Under the pieces are notes generated by a model. It worked only from the letters and a program-made list of their open reading frames with translations. It had not been told where the DNA came from and did not search any database. A program made the translations under genes and the position numbers. Positions 53,974-60,802 of a stretch of 64,000 nucleotides of DNA are shown here, one piece after another (position 1 is the first letter of the stretch; each line of letters starts with the position of its first letter). The stretch comes from JAEUMY01 sp033764435 (GTDB lineage Bacteria > Pseudomonadota > Gammaproteobacteria > Burkholderiales > Usitatibacteraceae): the NCBI GenBank assembly GCA_033764435.1, contig JANRIX010000002.1, positions 81,769 to 145,768 of the forward strand, in the 5' to 3' direction.

Positions 53974-54210
53974 ATGAAAAAGCTGTCCGCACTGGTTGCT
54001 GCCCTGTTCGCCGCTGCTTCCCTGAACGTTCTCGCCGCCTCCCACGCCGCTGCCCCGGCCAAGGCTGACGCCAAGAAAGAAGAGAAGAAGGAAGAAGTGA
54101 AGAAGGACGAGAAGAAGGCAGAGAAGAAGGAAGAGAAGAAGGCCGACAAGAAGGCCGACAAGAAAGAAGAAAAGAAAGAAGAGAAGAAGGCCGACGCTCC
54201 GAAGAAGTAA
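53974..54210 (+). CDS. Small exported lysine/glutamate-rich protein
   Basis: This 78-residue protein has a signal peptide (MKKLSALVAALFAAASLNVLA) and a tail made almost wholly of Lys, Glu, Asp and Ala. It ends ADAPKK, like the DAPKK end of the ComEA-like protein upstream, which suggests the tails are related by duplication. GGAG ten bases before ATG 53974 supports this start over 53959. The function is unknown; a polycationic/polyanionic periplasmic peptide is possible. Confidence 0.65.
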   Translation: MKKLSALVAALFAAASLNVLAASHAAAPAKADAKKEEKKEEVKKDEKKAEKKEEKKADKKADKKEEKKEEKKADAPKK

Positions 54211-54227
54211 TCGGACTCGCTTCAAGC

Positions 54228-54256
54228 AAAAAGCCCCGCGAATGCGGGGCTTTTTT
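54228..54256 (+). terminator. Bidirectional terminator
   Basis: A stem AAGCCCCGC/GCGGGGCTT with a GAAT loop is flanked by A-run and T-run, so it can end both the lysine-rich gene (plus strand) and the convergent OsmC operon (minus strand). Its stem matches that of the ompA terminator. Confidence 0.85.
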
Positions 54257-54275
54257 ATTGGTTCTTGTCGCAGCG

Positions 54276-54806
54276 TCAGCCGGCGGCGAGCACAGCGTTG
54301 GTCCGCTCCAGTCGGGTATCCAGTTGAGGACCGCGCGCCAGCGTCTGCAGCACGACGCAGTAGCGCTCGGTCAGCTTCAGCAGGCTCGCCAGTGCAGCGT
54401 CGTCGGCATCGGTATCGAGAATGAAACGCACGCGAATATTCGCAAAGCCGACGGGTGCGGCCTTGTCGACACCCAGCGTGCCGCGAAAATCGAGATCACC
54501 TTCGACCAGGACCTCGCCCTGACGCAAGGTGATGCCAAGCGCGGTTGCCACGGCCTTCAGCGTGACGCCTGCGCACGCAGCCAGCGCCTGCAGCAGCATG
54601 TCGCCCGAACATGCGAACGAGCCATCGCCGCCCGTGGCCGGGTGCAGGCCGGCCTGCACCAGCGCGCGACCGGTTTCGACGGAGCAGGAAATGCCCTCAC
54701 CGGTGACGTTTCCGGATGCGAGCAGCGTGATCCACGCGGTGTCGGGAGTGGCTCGATACTGTTCTTTCAGTGGTGCCTGGAGGGCACGCAATTGTTCTGC
54801 ATTCAA
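54276..54806 (-). CDS. OsmC family protein
   Basis: This 176-residue OsmC/Ohr-fold protein keeps the two redox cysteines expected of thiol peroxidases (AACAGV and RYCVVLQTL). It would reduce organic peroxides in the cytoplasm. Its ATG overlaps the stop of the ABC ATPase by four bases, making it the last gene of a sulfonate-type transporter operon. ANIR at 122-125 is encoded by an exact iterated palindrome. Confidence 0.82.
   Translation of the reverse strand: MNAEQLRALQAPLKEQYRATPDTAWITLLASGNVTGEGISCSVETGRALVQAGLHPATGGDGSFACSGDMLLQALAACAGVTLKAVATALGITLRQGEVLVEGDLDFRGTLGVDKAAPVGFANIRVRFILDTDADDAALASLLKLTERYCVVLQTLARGPQLDTRLERTNAVLAAG
54432..54443. repeat. Iterated palindrome, copy 21 (ANIR)
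   Basis: Exact, flanked C...A, in the OsmC gene on the minus strand. Confidence 0.95.
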
Positions 54807-55516
54807 ATCACATACTCCTGATGGGTCTGGGCCAGTGCGGAGATGATTTTCTCACGCAGGGCCAGACGCGTCGGGTCGTCTGCGCCTCCGGGTACCTGCA
54901 ATGCTTCGCGGAAAGGCCCGGGTGTCGAGTCCAGCACCAGCACGCGCGATGCCAGTGTGAGCGCCTCGTCCGGATCATGCGTGACCAGCAGCGCGCCCAT
55001 GCGGTACTTGCGCACGAGATCCCTCACCAGGCGATGCAGCCGGCCGCGAGTCAGCACATCCAGCGCGCTGAAGGGCTCATCCAGGAGCAGGAGATCCGGG
55101 CGCGAGACGAGCGCACGTGCAATCGCTGCCCGCTGCGCCATGCCACCCGAGAGCTGCTTGGGCTGAAAGTGCGCGGCATGGGTCAGGCCCACTTCGTCGA
55201 GCAACTCGGCCACGCGGGGATGGCCTCCCTTCGCGTGACCCAGCGGGAAGCCCACGTTGTCGGCCACGTTGAGCCACGGCATCAGGCGCGGCTCCTGGAA
55301 AACGAATCCGGTGCGTCCGCTGGAATGCTGGATGTTGCCGTCGTAGTCGGTATCCAGTCCGGCGATCGCGCGGAGCAATGTGCTCTTGCCGCAGCCGCTC
55401 GCGCCCAGCAGCGCGACGATTTCGCCAGCGCCCACGGAAAATGCAACATCGCGCAGCACGGTGCGCGGCCCATGGCGCTTTTCGTTCAGATTCACGGCCA
55501 GCAATGCGGAATTCAT
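54803..55516 (-). CDS. SsuB-type ABC transporter ATPase
   Basis: This 237-residue ATPase has Walker A GASGCGKS at 38-45, the signature LSGGMAQR, Walker B LLLLDEPFSALD and the H-loop VTHD. It resembles SsuB/TauB importers for aliphatic sulfonates or taurine. The ATG at 55516 overlaps the permease stop; the frame upstream to 56158 is a shadow. Confidence 0.9.
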   Translation of the reverse strand: MNSALLAVNLNEKRHGPRTVLRDVAFSVGAGEIVALLGASGCGKSTLLRAIAGLDTDYDGNIQHSSGRTGFVFQEPRLMPWLNVADNVGFPLGHAKGGHPRVAELLDEVGLTHAAHFQPKQLSGGMAQRAAIARALVSRPDLLLLDEPFSALDVLTRGRLHRLVRDLVRKYRMGALLVTHDPDEALTLASRVLVLDSTPGPFREALQVPGGADDPTRLALREKIISALAQTHQEYVI

Positions 55517-56409
55517 GCTGAAGTCTCCTGAAGGTCCGCCACGTCGCGCCAGGCCAGCACGCGATGTTCGAGTGCGCGCAGCAGGCTGTCGGTCAGCTTG
55601 CCCAGCAGCGCGAGTGACAGGATGGCGATGAAGACAAAATCGACTCTGCCCGTCTCCCGACCGTCCGAAAGCAGATAGCCGAGACCCTGGGTCGAGGCGA
55701 TCAACTCTGCAGCAACGAGGAACATCCAGCCCAACGACAGCGCCGCGCGGAGCCCGGTGAAGATGCCGGGCAGGGCGGCGGGCAGCAGTATTCGCCAGAG
55801 CACGGCGCCGCGATCCAGGCCAGCCTGGCGACCCACTTCGACCAGTTTGCGATCGACGTTGCCCAGTCCCGAGAATGTCGCGAGGTAGACCGGAAAGAAC
55901 GTGCCGATGGCGATCAGGACCAGCTTCGGTGTTTCGTCTATGCCAAACCACAGCAACAGCAATGGAACCCAGGCGAGCGACGGCACCGCGCGCAGCCCCT
56001 GAAAGGTGGGGTCGAGCAGACGCTCTGCGGGTCGTACCAGTGCCACCAGGGAGCCGATCAGGAGTGCCAGGCTTGCGCCGATCAGGAAGCCAGCCAGCAC
56101 GCGCAGGCTGCTGACCCACGCGTGTTGGAACAGCGATCCGCTCCGTGCAAGTTCCCATGTGGTGGCGGCCAGTGTGCTCGGCGGCGGCAACTGATGCGCC
56201 GAGACCCAGCCCAGCCGTACGACCGCTTCCCAGGCTACAAGCATTGCCAGCGGCAGCATCAGGCCGGTGAGCGGACTCAGCAGGTACCGCACCCGGCCGA
56301 TCAGGCGGTCCGTGAGCCTTGCGAATATTCGTGTTGCTGGCCGCTGTGTGAGTGGCTCGCGAATATTCGCAAGTGCGGAAGCAGGCAGCGTGGTATCGGT
56401 TGCGCTCAT
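55513..56409 (-). CDS. SsuC-type ABC transporter permease
   Basis: This 298-residue permease has about six membrane segments and the binding-protein-dependent inner-membrane signature near EVGRQAGLDRGAVLWRILLPAALPGIFTGLRAAL. It resembles SsuC. Its N-terminal ~40 residues are charged and contain an exact iterated palindrome (ANIR, 14-17) and a one-mismatch copy (RIFA from 27), centre-to-centre 38 bases apart. Confidence 0.87.
   Translation of the reverse strand: MSATDTTLPASALANIREPLTQRPATRIFARLTDRLIGRVRYLLSPLTGLMLPLAMLVAWEAVVRLGWVSAHQLPPPSTLAATTWELARSGSLFQHAWVSSLRVLAGFLIGASLALLIGSLVALVRPAERLLDPTFQGLRAVPSLAWVPLLLLWFGIDETPKLVLIAIGTFFPVYLATFSGLGNVDRKLVEVGRQAGLDRGAVLWRILLPAALPGIFTGLRAALSLGWMFLVAAELIASTQGLGYLLSDGRETGRVDFVFIAILSLALLGKLTDSLLRALEHRVLAWRDVADLQETSA
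56321..56332. repeat. Iterated palindrome, one mismatch (RIFA)
   Basis: GCGAATATTCGT in the permease gene, 38 bases (centre to centre) from copy 22. Confidence 0.7.
56359..56370. repeat. Iterated palindrome, copy 22 (ANIR)
   Basis: Exact, flanked C...A, at residues 14-17 of the permease. Confidence 0.95.
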
Positions 56410-56451
56410 CGTCTGCAGCATCGAATGCGGTCGTCCGGATTGGCTTGGCGC

Positions 56452-57450
56452 TTAGCGTGCGTTTGTCGAGGCCACCCGAAGCGCAGCTTCCGGTGCAACC
56501 AGGTCATTGATGACCCGCGCCACATCCGTGCCCGGCTTCACCAGGCCTTCTTCAAGCAGGATGGGTGCGGCACCCTTGAGTGCGTTCACATGGACCGACG
56601 TGGGCGCCGATTGATTGAAATCGGTTCTAGCCAACTGACGCTTGGCCACATCAAGGGAAATCTTCGCTTCGGCCGCCAGCAGCTTCGCCGCGTCAGACGG
56701 ATACGCCTGGATCCACTTGCGGGCGCGTTCGTAGACCTTGATCACGCGTGCCGTTGCCTGCGGATACTGGGCCACGAACTTTTCGCGGGCATTCAGGAAG
56801 CCATAGGTGTTGTAGTCCACGTTGCGATAGACGATGCGGGTGCCGCTGTCCAGTTCGCTGGCGGCCATGTGCGGGTCCAGCCCGGCCCATGCATCCACGC
56901 GGCCCTGTTCCAGCGCGGCGCGGCCGTCAGCGTGCTGCAGGTGCACGTGCTGGATGTCGTTCTTGCCGAGGCCCTTGTCATTCAGCGAGCGGAGGAGGAA
57001 CAGATACGGGTCGGTGCCCTTGGTGGCGGCGACCTTGCGGCCCTTCAAGTCCTCGATGGACTTGATCGGAGAATCCTTGGCCACGACCAGCGCCGTCCAC
57101 TCCGGTTTGGAATAGACGTAGACCGTCTTGATCGGGTTGCCGTTGGCCTTGGCCAGTACGGCGGCGAGGCCCGCGGTGGAGCCAAAATCCACGGCGTCGG
57201 CGGCAAGGAATTCCAGCGCGCGGTTGGAACCCTGCGACAGCACCCACTTGATCTCGGTGCCTTCAGCCTTGAACTCCTCCTCCAGCCAGCCGAACTTCTT
57301 GATGGCCAGGCTGGCGGGCGAATAGTAGGCGAAGTCGACGCGGATCTCCTTCGGCACCGGTCCGGACTGGGCCTGCGCGGCCGGCAGGAAGGCGGCGGCC
57401 GAGGTGGCCAGGATCAGGGACAGACGGGTCAAGAATTGGCGGCGTTGCAT
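56452..57450 (-). CDS. SsuA-type sulfonate-binding protein
   Basis: This 332-residue periplasmic binding protein has a signal peptide (MQRRQFLTRLSLILATSAAAF...AQA, twin-Arg-like) and the NMT1/SsuA-like fold (IRVDFAYYSPASLAIKKFGWLEEEF, GSTAGLAAVLA, YVYSKPEWTALVV). GGAG sits nine bases before ATG 57450. It heads the sulfonate-type operon, divergent from cysB-like regulator. Confidence 0.88.
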   Translation of the reverse strand: MQRRQFLTRLSLILATSAAAFLPAAQAQSGPVPKEIRVDFAYYSPASLAIKKFGWLEEEFKAEGTEIKWVLSQGSNRALEFLAADAVDFGSTAGLAAVLAKANGNPIKTVYVYSKPEWTALVVAKDSPIKSIEDLKGRKVAATKGTDPYLFLLRSLNDKGLGKNDIQHVHLQHADGRAALEQGRVDAWAGLDPHMAASELDSGTRIVYRNVDYNTYGFLNAREKFVAQYPQATARVIKVYERARKWIQAYPSDAAKLLAAEAKISLDVAKRQLARTDFNQSAPTSVHVNALKGAAPILLEEGLVKPGTDVARVINDLVAPEAALRVASTNAR

Positions 57451-57539
57451 GGCGGACTCCATCAGGCAGATTGGGATGGAGCGAGTGTAGGCAGTCAGGC
57501 ATATAATCAGAACTAATCAATAGCGCTTTGGTTATAACA
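57451..57539. promoter_or_regulatory. Divergent control region between sulfonate operon and CysB gene
   Basis: This AT-rich 89-base gap has TATAAT at 57502-57507 and an A/T-rich TTATAAC element next to the regulator start. LysR-type proteins usually bind such divergent gaps and control both sides, so auto- and cross-regulation is likely (inference). Confidence 0.45.
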
Positions 57540-58454
57540 ATGAATTTGCAGCAGATCCGTTACCTCCGGGAAGTCGTCAAGCGCGGCTTCAATCTCACGG
57601 TCGCCGCCGAGGCGCTGCACACCTCGCAGCCGGGCATCAGCCAGCGCATCAAGGAGCTGGAGGATGAACTGGGCGTGACCATCTTCGTGCGCCAGGGCAA
57701 GCGCATCACCGGCCTCACGCCGCCGGGCGAGGCGGTGCTGGCCATTGCCGAGCGCATCGGACGGGACGTGGAAAACCTGAAGAAGGTGGGCAGCGAATTC
57801 AGCGAGAGTGATGCCGGCACCTTTGTGATTGCCGCGACGCACATGCAGGCGCGCTACATCCTTCCGCAGCCGGTGCTGGCATTCACGAAGAGATTCCCGC
57901 GCGTGCAGCTCGCCATCCGCCAGGGCAATCCGCGCCAGCTGGCCGAGATGGTGGTGAAGGGTGAGGCTGATGTGGCCATTGCCACGGAGACGCTGGATCA
58001 CTATCCCGAGCTGGAGACGGTGCCGTGCTATCGCTGGCACCACTGCGTCGTGGCACCGGTCGGCCATCCGCTCTTGAAGCAGCGTCATCCGACGCTGGCG
58101 GACATCGCCCGCTATCCGCTGGTGACTTATGACGCCGCGTTTTCCGGTCGCAGCGCACTGGATGACACCTTCACCCAGGCGGGCCTCGAGACCCATGTCG
58201 TGCTGACCGCCATCGATACCGACGTCATCAAAACCTACGTCCGGGCCGGCCTCGGCATCGGCATCATCGCGTCGATGGCGGTGGACCGGAAGCACGACAG
58301 CGATCTCGGCGTGATCGACGGGACGAAACTCTTTCCCGAAAAAGTCACCAAACTGGCCTGGCGCAAGGGCGCGTACCTGCGCGGCTACGTGCGAGAATTC
58401 ATCGACGGTTTCGCCTCGGGAAAGTCCTTGGCGCACCTCAAGGTAACCAAATAG
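57540..58454 (+). CDS. cysB: CysB-family LysR regulator
   Basis: This 304-residue LysR-type activator has an N-terminal winged helix (MNLQQIRYLREVVKRGFNLTVAAEALHTSQPGISQRIKELEDELG) and a CysB-like effector domain (ATHMQARYILPQPVLAFTKRFP). In relatives it senses N-acetylserine/sulfate status and turns on sulfur acquisition, matching the divergent sulfonate transporter and the cysM gene 21 bases downstream. The ATG at 57540 is preferred to the TTG at 57528. Confidence 0.9.
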   Translation: MNLQQIRYLREVVKRGFNLTVAAEALHTSQPGISQRIKELEDELGVTIFVRQGKRITGLTPPGEAVLAIAERIGRDVENLKKVGSEFSESDAGTFVIAATHMQARYILPQPVLAFTKRFPRVQLAIRQGNPRQLAEMVVKGEADVAIATETLDHYPELETVPCYRWHHCVVAPVGHPLLKQRHPTLADIARYPLVTYDAAFSGRSALDDTFTQAGLETHVVLTAIDTDVIKTYVRAGLGIGIIASMAVDRKHDSDLGVIDGTKLFPEKVTKLAWRKGAYLRGYVREFIDGFASGKSLAHLKVTK

Positions 58455-58475
58455 CTGAGCAGGCAGACTCGACCC

Positions 58476-59372
58476 ATGTCATCGCTTGAACAATTCATCG
58501 GCAACACGCCGCTCGTCCGTCTGCAACGGTTGCCCTACGCGTCGGGCGTTCCGCGCAGCACGTCGCTCTGGGGCAAGCTGGAAGGCAACAACCCGGCTGG
58601 ATCGGTGAAGGACCGCCCGGCCATGTCCATGATCGCCCGTGCCGAGGCGCGTGGCGACATCAAGCCGGGCGACACGCTCATCGAAGCCACCAGCGGCAAC
58701 ACCGGCATTGCGCTCGCCATGGCCGCGGCCATTCGCGGCTACAAGATGGTGCTGGTCATGCCCGAGCATCTGTCGGTGGAACGTCGCCAGACCATGGCCG
58801 CGTTCGGCGCGGAAATCATCCTCACGCCGAAGGACAAGGGCATGGAGTATGCCCGCGACTACGCGAGTGAACTGAGACGCGAACGCAACGGCACCATCCT
58901 CGACCAGTTCGCCAATCCCGACAATCCGCTGGCCCATTACACCGGCACCGGTCCGGAAATCTGGCGCGACACGCAGGGCAAAGTCACCCATTTCGTGGCA
59001 ACCATGGGTACCACGGGCACCATAATGGGCGTGGGCCGATACCTCAAGGAAATGAACCCGGCCATCCAGATCATTGGCGTCCATCCCGCGGAAGGCTCCA
59101 ACGTGCCTGGCATCCGCAAATGGCCCGAGGCGTATCTGCCGAAAATCTTCAATCGCGCCCAGGTGGACCGGGTCATCGAGGTGACGCAGGCGGAGAGCGA
59201 GGAGACCATGCGTCGGCTGGCGCGCGAGGAGGGCATTTTCGCCGGGGTGTCGTCCGGCGGCGGCCTCGCGGCAGCGCTCCAGGTCGGGCGTGAAACGGAG
59301 AGTGCGCTCATCGTCCACATCGTCTGCGACCGCGGTGACCGCTACCTGTCCACGGGTGTATACCCGGGATAA
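58476..59372 (+). CDS. cysM: Cysteine synthase B
   Basis: This 298-residue PLP enzyme makes cysteine from O-acetylserine and a sulfur donor. It has GNTPLVRLQRL, the PLP Lys45 in NPAGSVKDRPA, EATSGNTGIALAMAAA and MGTTGTIMGVGRYL. Length and sequence favour CysM over CysK. It closes the regulator-enzyme pair of the sulfur block. Confidence 0.94.
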   Translation: MSSLEQFIGNTPLVRLQRLPYASGVPRSTSLWGKLEGNNPAGSVKDRPAMSMIARAEARGDIKPGDTLIEATSGNTGIALAMAAAIRGYKMVLVMPEHLSVERRQTMAAFGAEIILTPKDKGMEYARDYASELRRERNGTILDQFANPDNPLAHYTGTGPEIWRDTQGKVTHFVATMGTTGTIMGVGRYLKEMNPAIQIIGVHPAEGSNVPGIRKWPEAYLPKIFNRAQVDRVIEVTQAESEETMRRLAREEGIFAGVSSGGGLAAALQVGRETESALIVHIVCDRGDRYLSTGVYPG

Positions 59373-59606
59373 CGAGGGGTTCATACTCACACGTGAAAAG
59401 CTGACGGGAACCAATCACCGCAGCAGCCGCTCTGAAAGGCGGGAGATTTCAAGCCAGCCACGGGCTGGTGCCGCAGGACGCTCCGGTCGCCAGCACCGAC
59501 AGCGGTGCGCTCAAGGCCGGCAGGCAACAGCCTGTTACAACTCGATGAACCACGTCTGCCGCAGCATGCTGTCGGACAGACGGATCCAAGCTCACACAAA
59601 GCCAAC

Positions 59607-60800
59607 ATGACCGCCAACAATTTTTCCAAACGTCTTCTCCTGGCCGCGATCATCGCCGTCGTCCTCATTGGTGCCGTCTGGTTCTGGTACAGCAAGTCCA
59701 GCAACGCCCAGACGCCCGCAACGAAAAAAGGCGGTCCGGCGCCGGTGCTGGTGGTGACGACCAAGGCCACGCAGTCCGCCGTCCCGGTGAAGCTCAGCGC
59801 AACGGGCACGGTGTCGCCGATGCAGCAGGTGGACATCCGTCCCCAGGTCACCAGCACGGTCGCCCGGGTGCACATCAAGGAAGGTCAGCAGGTGCGTCAG
59901 GGCGATCTTCTGTTCTCGCTCGATGCGCGCGCCGATGAAGCGAATATTCGCAAGGCCGATGCCCAGCTCGCCAAGTCCCGCAGCGATCTCGCCAACGCCA
60001 AGCGCAACCTCGACCGCCAGCGCGAGCTGTTCAACCAGAAGTTCATCTCGCAAGCGGCGCTGGAACAGGCGCAAAACGAGTACGACGTGCTGAAGGGCCA
60101 GCTCGCCGTCGACGAAGCGAGTGCCGATGCATCGCGCGTCACCCGCGGCTACCAGGAAATCCGCGCACCGTTCTCCGGTCGCACCGGCCTGGTTCAGGCA
60201 TTCCCCGGCACGCTGGTGCAACCCAACAGCACGCCGCTGGTGAGCATCACCCAGCTGGACCCCATCAACGTCAGCTTCACTTTGCCGGAGCGAGAGCTGC
60301 CCAGTTTGAAGGCGGCGCTGGCCAAGGGGGATGTGCCCGTGACCGCGTTGATTGCGGATGGCAAGGCGGGCATCGTGACCGGCAAGCTGTCCTTCCTCGA
60401 CAATGCAGTGGACACCGCCACCGGCACCATCCGACTCAAGGCGCAATTCGCCAACGCGGACGGCAAGCTCTGGCCGGGCATGTTCGTCAACGTGAACCTC
60501 TCGCCGCGCACGCTTGACGATGCCATCACCGTGCCGGCACAGGCGGTGCAGACGGGCCCGGAGCGCAAGTTCATCTATGTGGCCGACGCGGAGAACAAGG
60601 TCGCAAGCAAGCCGGTGCAGCTTCTCACGATTCAGGACGGCCTTGCCGCCATTACCGGCATCCAGCCCGGTGACCGTGTCGTGGTGGAAGGCGCACAGAA
60701 TCTGCGGCCCGGCTCACTCATCGCCGAGCGGAAGAAGGACGACACCAAGGCTGGCAAGGGCGATGCAGCGCCCGCAGCAGCCAAGGGCAAGGGAGCCTGA
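59607..60800 (+). CDS. RND efflux membrane fusion protein
   Basis: This 397-residue periplasmic adaptor has an N-terminal membrane anchor (about 9-27), barrel-sandwich and alpha-hairpin regions (HIKEGQQVRQGDLLFSLD, EYDVLKGQLAVDEAS), beta-barrel and membrane-proximal domains, and a Lys/Ala-rich tail. It links the RND pump that follows by 2 bases to an outer membrane channel. ANIR at 112-115 is encoded by an exact iterated palindrome. Confidence 0.92.
   Translation: MTANNFSKRLLLAAIIAVVLIGAVWFWYSKSSNAQTPATKKGGPAPVLVVTTKATQSAVPVKLSATGTVSPMQQVDIRPQVTSTVARVHIKEGQQVRQGDLLFSLDARADEANIRKADAQLAKSRSDLANAKRNLDRQRELFNQKFISQAALEQAQNEYDVLKGQLAVDEASADASRVTRGYQEIRAPFSGRTGLVQAFPGTLVQPNSTPLVSITQLDPINVSFTLPERELPSLKAALAKGDVPVTALIADGKAGIVTGKLSFLDNAVDTATGTIRLKAQFANADGKLWPGMFVNVNLSPRTLDDAITVPAQAVQTGPERKFIYVADAENKVASKPVQLLTIQDGLAAITGIQPGDRVVVEGAQNLRPGSLIAERKKDDTKAGKGDAAPAAAKGKGA
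59940..59951. repeat. Iterated palindrome, copy 23 (ANIR)
   Basis: Exact, flanked A...A, in the membrane fusion protein gene. Confidence 0.95.
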
Positions 60801-60802
60801 CC

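Noticed and set aside
53301..54161. Leu/Ser/Phe-rich minus-strand frame of 286 codons
   Set aside because: It is only the complement of the lysine-rich repeats of two plus-strand exported proteins.
59385..59400. Second CACGTG site (ACACGTGAAAA) considered as parS
   Set aside because: Only the core and part of one arm match; the left arm does not.
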